Assembly: GCF_900099995.1 (NCBI RefSeq)
Contig: NZ_FNCZ01000003.1
Coordinates: 413,202-471,346 of the forward strand
From: Winogradskyella thalassocola
GTDB lineage: Bacteria > Bacteroidota > Bacteroidia > Flavobacteriales > Flavobacteriaceae
DNA length: 58,145 bases
Direction of reading: 5' to 3'
Numbering within the stretch: position 1 is the first letter of the stretch; every line of letters starts with the position of its first letter. This document shows, one piece after another, positions 17,804-27,035 of this stretch. The translations under genes were made by a program, and so were the position numbers. The notes beneath the pieces were generated by a model. The model did not search any database. It saw nothing but the letters and a program-made list of their open reading frames with translations, and was not told the origin of the DNA.

Positions 17804-20113
17804 TTATTTTTTAATAATCTTTTTGGTTATTGAACTAGTGCTTGTAGATAATTTTACAAAATAGATTCCACTTTGATATTGCGATATATTCAAAATGTGA
17901 GTTTCATTACTTTTCAAGTTTCCTTTGTTAATCTGTTTACCCAACGTATTAAATATCTCAAAATTCACACCTTCATTTAGATTGCTTAAATCAATATTTA
18001 GATTATCGTTAACAGGATTAGGATAAAAACGGATGAGTTGTTCTATACTAAACTCATTTACGCTTAGTGGATTTTGTGGGTTAAAGGTGACTGATTCTGA
18101 AGCCTCAAAATTTGCTCCAGATATTATTTCATTACCATTTTCATCCTCTAAAGTATAACTCCCATTACCATAACCACAGCAAATGCCATCATCTGCAGAA
18201 TCAAAGATTGTAAAGGTATAACAGCCATCATAAGCAGGAATTGGAATTATCACTTGAATGTCTGTTTCACTTTGAAAATCAAACAAAGGCCCACTATTTA
18301 TAAGAGTTCCAGAACTATTGGTAAGCTCCCAGGACGTTTCGTAACCATATTCATCTGTGGTAATATTAAAAACAACTTCAGACGTTACATAACTTGGTAT
18401 AACTGTAAAATTAAATACATAACTATCATTAGACATATTCTCATCCGTTGTTCCATTTGGATTTGTAACGTTAATAGTGAACGTATGATCACCGGTAATT
18501 AAATTACTATAGTTTGGTGTTTCTAAAACGGCACTAGCTCCATTAGCTAAACTTCCGGTCCATGCAATTGTTGTAGGTGTTTCAGAATCTATATAATAAG
18601 ATATATTAGCCGACGTAAGTTGTAAATTGCCAGAATTAATAAGTGTAACCTCTGGTGCAAAATCGGCTCCACATAAATCTGAACTATTAGTACCTGCAGA
18701 AACTTTTGCGTCATTGTCATAAGTTTGCAACGGTGGATACTGATCTAATATCTCAATACCAGAATCAGAAGGATCTAACCAGTCTTTAAGTTGCGATGAC
18801 GCAGAACCGCCAAAATCCCATGCGACTCCAAAACGGCCATAAATATCAAATCCACCATTATCATTAGTACCACTACATGCTGCACTACCACCAGAAAGCA
18901 TACCAATTAAATGACCTGTTTCATTAAATAAACCAGATCCCGATGACCCACCTTCAGTGACTCCTAATTCCCAATCATCTATTCTCCACATTTGAGCACT
19001 AGAATTTCCGTTAAAAGTGGTTGTAAATCGATATCCTCCTTCATCATTTCTAGAAACTTTCTGAATATCTCCACTTGGGTGATGAAATCCAAAACTTACC
19101 GCTGGTACTTGTGTTATAGATCTGTTCCAACCAGCCCAAACCAAATCATTATTGTTTTCAAAGAAACTAGGATCTGTAATTTCAACCAATTCCATATCAG
19201 ATTTAGAACTACTTGCTCTAACTGTAGCACCACTAACAGTTTGGTTATATGTACCATTAGTACTATTTATCGATGTGCCACAAGACGGGTTTGGACTTCT
19301 CCAATTAAATCTAAACGACCAAGTACTTTCTCCTCCGCCACAGTGATTGGCTGTTAATAAATATGGAGTTCCATCATTATTTGTATTATTGATTAATGTA
19401 CCAGAACACCAATCTGTACCAGCTCTTAAAATTAATGCGCCTGAAGTTTTTATATTTTCTTTTACAGTATTTAAACCATAAGGATCTGTTGTCGGCGTAA
19501 TATCACAATCCACATCGAAATTACAAGAACCTGAATCATTTAATGCTTTTTGATATGTTTCTGCAGTACGATAACCATGTACAACTGAACCTACCGTGAT
19601 TTTAGCTTCACCAAGAACATTTACTGGCTGATAATATTCTATATAAGCAGTATTTCCTTCTACTAACCACGTTCCTAAAACTTCTTCTTCATTATTATTA
19701 TGATAAGTAAACGGTCTCAATAAATCAGTCTTTTCCTTATTATAGACATAAAGTTGTGCTCCTTCAGGAATTTTGAACACGTCAAACATAAAGTTTAAGG
19801 AATAAGCACCGTCAGATGTATAAGCCATTCTCCAGATACGATCACCATTTTCTAAAGTCGTCCACTCTCCTACGTCATTAAAATTATGGTCTACATAAAT
19901 ATCATGGCCAAATCTCCATGGTTTAGATTTGTTTTGGTCATTGATTACATCTTCATCTTGTAATTTTTTTAAATCGAAAGATGGAAGCTTAAAAGGCATC
20001 AAATCAGATATGTTATTTTGACTCCAACTTGGTGGTTTAATGTTTTCGGGTATTTGCTGGGCGAAAGAAAATGAGCAAGCAAATAAGAATACAAAAAGTA
20101 ATTTTAATTTCAT
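17804..20113 (-). CDS. Secreted lysyl-endopeptidase-like serine protease with T9SS sorting domain
   Basis: A 769-residue extracellular trypsin-fold (S1) protease. After the signal peptide (1-18, FSFAQ) comes a propeptide-like region to about 215. The protease domain has CSGTLINN and LLTANHCGG with His257, Asp306 in SKSDMELVEI, and Ser391 in GVTEGGSSGSGLF; the set resembles lysyl endopeptidase (Achromobacter protease I). A CARDB-like beta domain (about 465-570) and a second beta domain with 'DGICCGYGNGSYTLED' follow. The Por-type sorting domain is at about 690-769 (RFYPNPVNDNLNID...YQSGIYFVKLS), so export is by T9SS. Specificity for Lys is inferred and not assured. It is monocistronic, with a terminator shared with the mini-ORFs. 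Confidence 0.92.
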   Translation of the reverse strand: MKLKLLFVFLFACSFSFAQQIPENIKPPSWSQNNISDLMPFKLPSFDLKKLQDEDVINDQNKSKPWRFGHDIYVDHNFNDVGEWTTLENGDRIWRMAYTSDGAYSLNFMFDVFKIPEGAQLYVYNKEKTDLLRPFTYHNNNEEEVLGTWLVEGNTAYIEYYQPVNVLGEAKITVGSVVHGYRTAETYQKALNDSGSCNFDVDCDITPTTDPYGLNTVKENIKTSGALILRAGTDWCSGTLINNTNNDGTPYLLTANHCGGGESTWSFRFNWRSPNPSCGTSINSTNGTYNQTVSGATVRASSSKSDMELVEITDPSFFENNNDLVWAGWNRSITQVPAVSFGFHHPSGDIQKVSRNDEGGYRFTTTFNGNSSAQMWRIDDWELGVTEGGSSGSGLFNETGHLIGMLSGGSAACSGTNDNGGFDIYGRFGVAWDFGGSASSQLKDWLDPSDSGIEILDQYPPLQTYDNDAKVSAGTNSSDLCGADFAPEVTLINSGNLQLTSANISYYIDSETPTTIAWTGSLANGASAVLETPNYSNLITGDHTFTINVTNPNGTTDENMSNDSYVFNFTVIPSYVTSEVVFNITTDEYGYETSWELTNSSGTLINSGPLFDFQSETDIQVIIPIPAYDGCYTFTIFDSADDGICCGYGNGSYTLEDENGNEIISGANFEASESVTFNPQNPLSVNEFSIEQLIRFYPNPVNDNLNIDLSNLNEGVNFEIFNTLGKQINKGNLKSNETHILNISQYQSGIYFVKLSTSTSSITKKIIKK

Positions 20114-20275
20114 AAATGTGTTTTTTTTGAGTCATAAAAATAAGGATTTAATAACTTTTTTATGCTGTTTTTGAATTTTTAGAGATAAAAAAGAAAATAT
20201 CTGCTCAACTATTAAATGATAAGCTGTTTGTTTTTAGTTATATTTCTAGCTATTTTTAGAAAAATAAAACCAACC

Positions 20276-21577
20276 ATGTACAAAAAATCTATTCTCTATT
20301 TCAGTTTAATTCTTATGATTACAACGAGTTGCAAACCAGAACCTACTAAAGAAGATAATCTTATTGCTAAAGCTAAAGCCATACATAAACGTGTGATTAC
20401 TTTAGACACGCATTGTGATATCAACGTTAAAAATTTTACAGATTCACTTAACTATACTCAAGAGTTGGATACGCAAATTACGTTGCCCAAAATGAAAGCA
20501 GGAGGATTAGATGTGGCTTGGTTTATTGTATATACGGGGCAAGATTCATTAAATGACGCAGGCTATAAAAAGGCTTATGATAACGCGATGTCTAAATTTA
20601 AAGCCATTCATAAATTAGTTGAAGATATTGCTCCTAACGATATAGAGTTAGCTGTGACTTCTGATGATGTAAGACGTATTAATGCTAAAGGAAAAAAAAT
20701 AGCCATGATAGGAATAGAAAACGGCTATCCTATTGGATTAGATATTAGCAATGTTGAAAAATTCTATAACCTTGGGGCACGATATATGTCTTTATCACAC
20801 AATGGGCATAGTCAACTTTGTGACAGTAATACCGGTGAAGCAGATGATGTTTGGCTTAATAATGGTTTAAGTGATTTAGGAAAACAAGTGGTTTCAGAAA
20901 TGAACCGTTTAGGAATGATGATCGATGTGTCTCATCCGTCTAAAGAATCCATGAAACAAATGATTGAATTGAGTAAGGCTCCAATTATTGCTTCTCATTC
21001 TTCTGCGAGAGCACTTTGTAATCACAGTAGAAATTTAGATGATGAACAATTAGGTTGGCTAAAAGAAAATGGCGGTGTTGTGCAAACCGTTGCATTTACG
21101 TCTTATTTGAATACAGAAAAAGTAGATGCTAGAGATAAAGCATTAAATGAAATTGAGAAAAGAGTAATGGATTCTTTAGGAGCAGAATGGATGCCTATGC
21201 ATGATATTGGGAAGTTACCTAATGGAGATGATAAAGATGCTTACATTCAGACGTTTATTAACATGAGAACAATTGTTAAAGAAAAAGCTAAGTCTATCAA
21301 AGACTTACCTCCTGCTGTAGATGTAACAGACTTCGTTAACCACATCGATTATTTGGTTGAAAAAATAGGCATCGACCATGTTGGTATTAGTAGTGATTTT
21401 GATGGTGGTGGCGGTATTGAAGGTTGGTCTGATGCATCTGAAACATTTAACGTGACTTTAGAGTTAGTAAAACGCGGTTACACAGAAAACCAAATAGAAC
21501 AACTTTGGAGTGGAAACTTATTAAGAGTTTTAGATGAAGTTGAGGCTGTGGCGAAAGATATTCAATCAGAAAGCTAA
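20276..21577 (+). CDS. Membrane dipeptidase (peptidase M19) lipoprotein
   Basis: A 433-residue metal-dependent dipeptidase of the renal dipeptidase family, acting on dipeptides outside the cytoplasm. I start at ATG 20276 because it gives a compact lipoprotein signal (MYKKSILYFSLILMITTSC, Cys19); an in-frame start at 20216 would prepend a second hydrophobic stretch. Family motifs are 'TLDTHCDIN' (metal-binding His/Asp), 'IENGYPIG' (bridging Glu), 'IDVSHPS', 'IIASHSSARALC' and 'GISSDFDGGG'. An insertion at about 265-330 (DKALNEIEKRVMD...MPMHDIGKLP) is typical of Bacteroidota and proteobacterial homologues. It is followed by a good terminator, so it is a single-gene unit. Confidence 0.92.
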   Translation: MYKKSILYFSLILMITTSCKPEPTKEDNLIAKAKAIHKRVITLDTHCDINVKNFTDSLNYTQELDTQITLPKMKAGGLDVAWFIVYTGQDSLNDAGYKKAYDNAMSKFKAIHKLVEDIAPNDIELAVTSDDVRRINAKGKKIAMIGIENGYPIGLDISNVEKFYNLGARYMSLSHNGHSQLCDSNTGEADDVWLNNGLSDLGKQVVSEMNRLGMMIDVSHPSKESMKQMIELSKAPIIASHSSARALCNHSRNLDDEQLGWLKENGGVVQTVAFTSYLNTEKVDARDKALNEIEKRVMDSLGAEWMPMHDIGKLPNGDDKDAYIQTFINMRTIVKEKAKSIKDLPPAVDVTDFVNHIDYLVEKIGIDHVGISSDFDGGGGIEGWSDASETFNVTLELVKRGYTENQIEQLWSGNLLRVLDEVEAVAKDIQSES

Positions 21578-21598
21578 TTCCAATTTAAATGTTTTATA

Positions 21599-21633
21599 AA
21601 GAAAAGCCAGCTAATTGCTGGCTTTTCTTTTTT
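21599..21633. terminator. Terminator between dipeptidase and E1 genes
   Basis: GAAAAGCCAGC (21601-21611) pairs with GCTGGCTTTTC around a 4-5 nt loop and is followed by T6. The complementary A-run on the left means it could also serve the convergent E1 gene that ends at 21670. Confidence 0.85.
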
Positions 21634-21669
21634 ATTTTAATCTCATTTTCTTTAAGAATAAATGAATTC

Positions 21670-23670
21670 TTAATAGTCTAACAACTTTAACAATCCTTCC
21701 TCAAACTTTCCTTTAGCCATATATTGCTCCTCTAACTGACCAATAAAAGGAATCGGAGTTTCCATACTTGCTACACGTTTTACAGGCGCATCTAAATATT
21801 CAAAACATTCTTCCATAAGCATGGCAGAAAGATCACTTGCAATACCACCAAACAAAGAATCTTCTTGAAGGATAATAGCACGTCCTGTCTTTTTAACTGA
21901 TTTAATAATAGCTTCCTTATCTAACGGCTGTAAGGTTCTTAAATCAATTAAATCGGCCGAAATATAAGGGTTATTCTCTAAAGTTTCTAGAGCCCAATGC
22001 ACTCCTGCACCATAAGTAATAATGGTTACAGCGTCACCTTCTTTTAAAACGGCAGCTTTTCCAAATGGAATGGTAAAATAATCCGTTGGTACATCTTGAC
22101 GAATACTTCTATACAACGCTTTATGTTCAAAGAATAACACAGGATTAGGATCATTAATAGCTGTTGCCAACAACCCTTTAGCATCATAAGGAAATGCAGG
22201 ATATACGACTTTTAATCCAGGTGTTTTAGTAAACCATGCTTCGTTGGTTTGTGAATGAAATGGACCTGCTGCTACACCTCCACCACAAGGCATTCTAACG
22301 ACAATATCGGCTTCTTGTTCCCATCTATAATGCGATTTTGCCAAATAATTTACTACAGGATTAAAGCCAGAAGTCACGAAATCTGCAAATTGCATTTCTA
22401 CAACCGATTTTATACCTGAGATAGATAATCCCATGGCTGTTTCAACAATTGCCGATTCACAAATAGGTGTATTTCTAACACGGTCTTTTCCAAACTCTTC
22501 AACAAAGCCTTCTGTAATTTTAAAAACACCACCATATTCTGCAATATCCTGTCCCATAATAACAAGATCTTTATGCTTTCGCATGGATTGTTTTAAACTT
22601 TCTGAAATCGCATCAATAAATCGTAATTCTTTTGTGTCTTTGTTTGGTGTATGGTCTTTATAATCAAATGATTTGTATACATCTCTTAATTCAGTACTTT
22701 CACTTGGTATAATTTCTGGTTCAGCATAAGCTGTGTCTAATGCTGTATCAATTTCAGCTTTAATGTCGGCTATATAAGCTTCATCCATCTGTTGGGTAAG
22801 AATCTTTTTACTAAATAAAAAGCTTCTAAAATTTTCTATTGGATCTTTTGCTTCCCATTCGTCCATCAATTCTTTTGGAACATATTTTGTCCCACTAGCT
22901 TCTTCATGTCCACGACGTCTAAAGGTTTTGAACTCTATTAAAATCGGACGTGGTCGTTTTCTAATACTTTCTGCTAATTTTTGAACTTTCGTATAGGTTT
23001 CAATAATATTATTGCCATCTAAAATAAAAGATTCAATACCGTAACCTTTACCTCTATCGGCTAAATGCTTACAGTTATATTGCTCGTTTGTAGGAGTAGA
23101 AAGACCGTAACCATTATTTTCAATGCAAAAAATTACGGGTAAACTCCAAACAGAAGCAACATTTAACGCTTCGTGAAAATCACCCTCACTAGTGCCGCCT
23201 TCACCTGAAAAAACAGCTGTTATGTTACCATTATTCTTCAAAAGATTAGCTAAGGCAATACCATCTGCAACTCCTAATTGAGGCCCTAAGTGCGATATCA
23301 TACCTACAATATTATACTCTTGTGTCCCAAAATGAAATGAGCGATCTCTACCTTTTGTAAATCCACTAGCTTTCCCTTGCCATTGACAGAATAAACGATG
23401 CAACGGAATCTCTCGTGTTGTAAACACTCCAAGGTTTCTATGCATTGGGAGAATATATTCGCTTGGTTTTAAAGCCATGGTTACACCAACGGAAATGGCT
23501 TCTTGTCCAATTCCCGAAAACCATTTTGATATTTTACCTTGACGTAAAAGAATAAGCATCTTCTCTTCTATTAGTCGTGGTTTCAACATATTATAATAAA
23601 GTTTTAATAACGTTTGGTCATTTAAACTTCGTTTGTCGTAAGCTATGTTACTTTTTGTAATTGTTGGCAT
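21670..23670 (-). CDS. Fused E1 alpha/beta 2-oxoacid dehydrogenase (branched-chain type)
   Basis: A 666-residue thiamine-diphosphate-dependent decarboxylase with the alpha and beta chains of E1 in one polypeptide, the arrangement common in Flavobacteriia for the branched-chain 2-oxoacid (2-oxoisovalerate) dehydrogenase complex. The alpha half has the ThDP/Mg motif in 'SGEGGTSEGDFHEALN...FCIENN' (154-186) and phosphorylation-loop-like 'RRRGHEEAS'. The beta half begins about 345 (ELRFIDAISESLKQ) with 'MGQDIAEYGGVFKITEGF', 'NTPICESAIVETAMG' and the C-terminal transketolase domain. No E2 or E3 gene is adjacent, so the rest of the complex is elsewhere. Substrate preference is from family likeness. 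A near-consensus -7 box is just upstream. Confidence 0.9.
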   Translation of the reverse strand: MPTITKSNIAYDKRSLNDQTLLKLYYNMLKPRLIEEKMLILLRQGKISKWFSGIGQEAISVGVTMALKPSEYILPMHRNLGVFTTREIPLHRLFCQWQGKASGFTKGRDRSFHFGTQEYNIVGMISHLGPQLGVADGIALANLLKNNGNITAVFSGEGGTSEGDFHEALNVASVWSLPVIFCIENNGYGLSTPTNEQYNCKHLADRGKGYGIESFILDGNNIIETYTKVQKLAESIRKRPRPILIEFKTFRRRGHEEASGTKYVPKELMDEWEAKDPIENFRSFLFSKKILTQQMDEAYIADIKAEIDTALDTAYAEPEIIPSESTELRDVYKSFDYKDHTPNKDTKELRFIDAISESLKQSMRKHKDLVIMGQDIAEYGGVFKITEGFVEEFGKDRVRNTPICESAIVETAMGLSISGIKSVVEMQFADFVTSGFNPVVNYLAKSHYRWEQEADIVVRMPCGGGVAAGPFHSQTNEAWFTKTPGLKVVYPAFPYDAKGLLATAINDPNPVLFFEHKALYRSIRQDVPTDYFTIPFGKAAVLKEGDAVTIITYGAGVHWALETLENNPYISADLIDLRTLQPLDKEAIIKSVKKTGRAIILQEDSLFGGIASDLSAMLMEECFEYLDAPVKRVASMETPIPFIGQLEEQYMAKGKFEEGLLKLLDY

Positions 23671-23692
23671 AAATGTTATTTCTCTTATGTTT

Positions 23693-23700
23693 CAAATGTA
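23693..23700 (-). promoter_or_regulatory. Bacteroidota -7 box (TACATTTG) for the E1 gene
   Basis: Perfect TAnnTTTG on the minus strand, 23 bp before the E1 start codon. A TTG at ideal -33 spacing is not evident. Confidence 0.45.
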
Positions 23701-23777
23701 AATAAAATTGCTTCAATAAACCATTAAACACTTCAAATTGTCAATAATTCCGACTCAATTTTTAGCACTATTATCGT

Positions 23778-23785
23778 TACATTTG
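23778..23785 (+). promoter_or_regulatory. Bacteroidota -7 box (TACATTTG) for the oxygenase gene
   Basis: Perfect TAnnTTTG, 31 bp before the ATG at 23816. It is back-to-back with the E1 promoter, so this 145-bp gap is a divergent promoter region. Its position supports starting the oxygenase at 23816, because an upstream start at 23738 would lie before the promoter. Confidence 0.5.
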
Positions 23786-23815
23786 TATATTGACAAAAAT
23801 TTAAACACAAATCCC

Positions 23816-24766
23816 ATGGATAGAATACCTAGTGTAGATTTAAAGGATTTCATTTCTGAAGATCCTAAACGAAAACAAAAATTTATAAATGATATAGGAA
23901 GAGCTTATGAAGACATAGGTTTTGTAGCTTTAAAAGGCCATTTTTTAGATGATGCTTTAGTTGATAGCTTATATGGAGAGGTAAAGAACTTTTTTAATTT
24001 ACCTATTGAGGTAAAAGAGAGCTACGAGATTCCTGGTATTGGTGGTCAACGTGGTTATGTATCTTTTGGTAAAGAAAGTGCCAAAGGTAAAAAGGAAGGT
24101 GATTTAAAAGAATTTTGGCATTTTGGACAATATGTAGAAGATGATGAAGAACGCAGAAAAGAATATCCAGAAAACGTTGAAGTAAAAGAGTTAGAAGATT
24201 TTAATAAAGTAGGAAAGCAAACCTATCAAATGCTCGAAAAAACAGCGAAGTATGTGTTACGTGCTTTGGCGCTTTATTTAGATTTAGAAGAAACCTATTT
24301 TGATAAATATATCCATAACGGAAATTCTATTTTAAGACCAATTCATTATCCTCCAATTACCGAAGAACCTAAGAATGCGGTAAGAGCAGCGGCTCATGGC
24401 GATATTAATCTTATTACGTTGTTAATGGGAGCACAAGGTAGAGGCTTACAAGTGCAACGCAATGATGGAGAATGGATTGATGCTATTGCAGAGCCAGACG
24501 AATTAATGATAAATGTTGGTGATATGTTATCTCGACATTCTAATAATAAATTAAAATCAACAATTCACCGTGTTATAAATCCGCCAAGAGAACTTTGGGG
24601 AACATCGCGCTACTCGATGCCATTTTTTATGCATCCTGTAAGCGAAATGAAATTAGATGTTTTAGAGAGTTGTATTGATGAAGATAATCCAAAACAATTT
24701 GAGGATATTACGGCTGGCGAATTTTTAAACGAACGTTTAATTGAGCTTGGACTTATTAAAAAGTAG
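23816..24766 (+). CDS. 2-oxoglutarate/Fe(II)-dependent oxygenase, isopenicillin N synthase-like
   Basis: A 316-residue oxidoreductase of the isopenicillin N synthase family. The N-terminal DIOX_N domain (IPSVDLKDF...AYEDIGFVALKGH) is followed by the double-stranded beta-helix with the iron ligands His194, Asp196 and His251, and Arg265/Ser267 (RYS) for the 2-oxoglutarate carboxylate. The substrate is unknown; homologues are widespread single genes in Bacteroidota, and no secondary-metabolite cluster is nearby. I choose ATG 23816, after the promoter box, as start; the upstream in-frame extension to 23738 would have to be transcribed from before the -7 box. Confidence 0.88.
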   Translation: MDRIPSVDLKDFISEDPKRKQKFINDIGRAYEDIGFVALKGHFLDDALVDSLYGEVKNFFNLPIEVKESYEIPGIGGQRGYVSFGKESAKGKKEGDLKEFWHFGQYVEDDEERRKEYPENVEVKELEDFNKVGKQTYQMLEKTAKYVLRALALYLDLEETYFDKYIHNGNSILRPIHYPPITEEPKNAVRAAAHGDINLITLLMGAQGRGLQVQRNDGEWIDAIAEPDELMINVGDMLSRHSNNKLKSTIHRVINPPRELWGTSRYSMPFFMHPVSEMKLDVLESCIDEDNPKQFEDITAGEFLNERLIELGLIKK

Positions 24767-24794
24767 TATGCAGTCTTCAGTTTACAGGTAACTA

Positions 24795-24836
24795 CTGAGA
24801 ACTGAACACTAAAAACTTAAGACTGAACACTGAACA
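24795..24836 (+). repeat. CTGAACA heptamer repeat, locus 1
   Basis: CTGAACA occurs at 24802-24808 and as two perfect tandem copies at 24823-24836, within a degenerate array of CTGA/ACT words that starts near 24795. The same heptamer is present in reverse orientation at 53692-53712. It occupies the leader directly before the SUI1 start codon. Confidence 0.7.
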
Positions 24837-24837
24837 A

Positions 24838-25167
24838 ATGGATTTACAAGACCAATTAAAAAATCTCTTCCCAGACCATGAACCAGAACATACAGATGAT
24901 TCTGATTCGGTAAAGGAAAATTTATGGCTTCAAGACGACCCCATAATTTGTAAATATGAAAAGCGAAAAGGGAAACCTATCACCATTCTCGAAGGCTATA
25001 CAGGAGCCACTGAAGATTTTAAAAAATTAGCTAAAGAGCTAAAAACAAAACTTAGTGTTGGTGGAAGTTTTAAGGATGACAGAATAATTATTCAAGGAGA
25101 TTACAGAGATAAAATTATGACGATATTGAAAGAAAAAGGATTTAATGTAAAACGTGTAGGTGGTTAA
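24838..25167 (+). CDS. SUI1/eIF1-like translation factor (YciH family)
   Basis: A 109-residue member of the SUI1 family, bacterial relatives of eIF1 that are thought to affect start-codon choice. Residues 25-109 hold the domain: 'LWLQDDPIICKYEKRKGKPITILEGYTGATEDFKKLAKELKTKLSVGGSFKDDRIIIQGD' with the typical 'K.L.vGGs.kd..I.iQGd' loop, ending 'ILKEKGFNVKRVGG'. It is followed after 5 bp by the DUF1835 gene, which then overlaps a nucleoside phosphorylase, so the three form a likely operon. Confidence 0.92.
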   Translation: MDLQDQLKNLFPDHEPEHTDDSDSVKENLWLQDDPIICKYEKRKGKPITILEGYTGATEDFKKLAKELKTKLSVGGSFKDDRIIIQGDYRDKIMTILKEKGFNVKRVGG

Positions 25168-25172
25168 TTCGT

Positions 25173-26114
25173 ATGGCTAAAAATTGTTTACATATTACTA
25201 ATGGTAATAACCTCACAGATTATTTAAGAGATCTAGATTTTAAAGAAGATATTTTAACTTGGCAAGAGATGCTTTGTGAAGGACCAACTATTCCCGCTAT
25301 AAATTCTAGAGCTTTTTTAAAACTTCGTGTTGAATTTCTTAAAGACTTTTACGAGATTGAAGTTAATACTAGAGAAATTCTCTCGGAATTATCTAGACTG
25401 GATGACTCTGAAAAGTACACCGAAATAAATCTTTGGTTTGAATACGATTTATTCTGTCACATCAATTTAATCGGTGTTATTAATCTATTGCACCAAAAAG
25501 AAATCAATAAACCTCTTTATTTAATTTGTAGTGGACGTGTAGAAGGTGAAAAACGCTTAAAAGGGTTGAGTGAACTTACACCAGAGCAACTAAAGCAACA
25601 TTATAAAGAAAGGATTCTACTAACAAAAGAAGATATTGAATTAGCTATTGCCTTATGGAGAACGTATTGTGGTAAGGATCATAACATACTAAAACCTTAT
25701 ATTGTTAAAAATTCGAGTTTTAAATACTTGAGCAATTGCCTAAAGGCGCATTTAGAACGTTTTCCTTTTCAAAAAAGTGGACTTAGTGTTATAGAAGCTA
25801 ATATTCTCAATATTGTAAAGGATAATTTTATAAAATCAAAAAATCATCTTTTAGGTTATAGTCTTAATTATCAAGGTTACTATGGGTTTGGTGATATACA
25901 GCTTGCGCGAATCATAGATAAATTAGATCTATTTTTTACGACAGATGAAAATGGTATTATCCTCAACAGAAAAGGCCATGAAGCCTTATTAAAACAACAT
26001 AATTTTGCAAAAGAAATAAATAATGACATGGTTTATGGTGGTGTAAATCGCTTAAGCTTTCAATTCAATATTAAACAGAATAAACTCATAAAAACCATAT
26101 TTAATGGCAATTAA
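25173..26114 (+). CDS. DUF1835 domain-containing protein
   Basis: A 313-residue protein with the DUF1835 opening 'CLHITNGNNLTDYLRDLDFKEDILTWQEMLCEGPT', which in this family forms a pocket with 'W.D.L.eGP'. The middle holds 'LWFEYDLFCHINLIGVINLL' and the C-terminal half is helical, resembling a DUF3658-like part. The function of the family is not established. It begins 5 bp after the SUI1 gene and its last 11 bp overlap the phosphorylase start, indicating translational coupling. Confidence 0.85.
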   Translation: MAKNCLHITNGNNLTDYLRDLDFKEDILTWQEMLCEGPTIPAINSRAFLKLRVEFLKDFYEIEVNTREILSELSRLDDSEKYTEINLWFEYDLFCHINLIGVINLLHQKEINKPLYLICSGRVEGEKRLKGLSELTPEQLKQHYKERILLTKEDIELAIALWRTYCGKDHNILKPYIVKNSSFKYLSNCLKAHLERFPFQKSGLSVIEANILNIVKDNFIKSKNHLLGYSLNYQGYYGFGDIQLARIIDKLDLFFTTDENGIILNRKGHEALLKQHNFAKEINNDMVYGGVNRLSFQFNIKQNKLIKTIFNGN

Positions 26115-26976
26115 AGACTCAGAACTTATACTAAATCCTGATGGTAGTGTTTACCATCTAAATTTAAAACCCGAAAATATTTCGGACACTATTATTTTTG
26201 TTGGTGACCAAGATCGTGTAGAAAAAATTACAGCGCATTTTGACAGCATAGAATTTAGCACTCAAAAGCGCGAATTTAAAACGCAAACGGGTTATTATCA
26301 AGATAAAAGACTAACCGTTATATCAACAGGAATTGGTCCAGATAACATTGATATTGTTTTGAACGAATTAGATGCTTTAGTTAATATCAATTTAGAAACT
26401 AGAGAATTAAAAACAGAACTTACAAGTCTAAATATTATTAGAATTGGGACTTCTGGCTCTTTACAGAATGATATTCCTGTAGATGCATTTTTAATAAGCA
26501 CACATGCCTTAGACATTAATGGTATGTTACATTTTTATCAAATTGAAGGGATTAGTAACCCTGAAATAGAAGATGAATTTATTAAACATACGGATTGGGA
26601 TAAGAATAAAGCAAGACCAATAATTATTAATAATAGTAAGTATTTAGAAAAATATTTTGAAGGAGACGAGATTCACAAAGGCATGACAGGAACAGCTGGG
26701 GGCTTCTATGGGCCTCAAGGCCGTGTATTGCGTTTGCCATTGCAAGATCCAGATCTTAACACTAAATTAGATAACTTTAGTTACAAGGATTATAGAATTA
26801 CAAATTTTGAAATGGAAACTTCAGTTATTTATGGGCTTTCAAAATTATTAGGACATGAAGCATTATCGCTTAATGCCATTATTGCAAATAGAGCAAATGG
26901 GGATTTTAGCAAAGATCCTAAAAAAGTGGTCGATAAATTAATTTTATATGCTTTAGAGCGTATTGTTAATATTTAA
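26104..26976 (+). CDS. Nucleoside phosphorylase (uridine phosphorylase-like)
   Basis: A 290-residue enzyme of the PNP/UDP phosphorylase superfamily, which splits nucleosides with phosphate. The family features are 'DTIIFVGDQDRVEKI' (phosphate-site GDxxR), 'VISTGIGPDNIDIVLNELDAL', 'IIRIGTSGSLQ' and 'NFEMETSVIYGLSKLLGHEALSLNAIIANRANGDF' (the E-M-E ribose motif). This fits the uridine-phosphorylase-like branch seen in Bacteroidota. Its start overlaps the DUF1835 gene by 11 bp. Base specificity cannot be read from the sequence. Confidence 0.9.
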   Translation: MAIKDSELILNPDGSVYHLNLKPENISDTIIFVGDQDRVEKITAHFDSIEFSTQKREFKTQTGYYQDKRLTVISTGIGPDNIDIVLNELDALVNINLETRELKTELTSLNIIRIGTSGSLQNDIPVDAFLISTHALDINGMLHFYQIEGISNPEIEDEFIKHTDWDKNKARPIIINNSKYLEKYFEGDEIHKGMTGTAGGFYGPQGRVLRLPLQDPDLNTKLDNFSYKDYRITNFEMETSVIYGLSKLLGHEALSLNAIIANRANGDFSKDPKKVVDKLILYALERIVNI

Positions 26977-27035
26977 TAAGACGAATATATCATTCCTTAA
27001 TTTAGGAGTAATTACCAAATCTAGTAAAGCATAAA

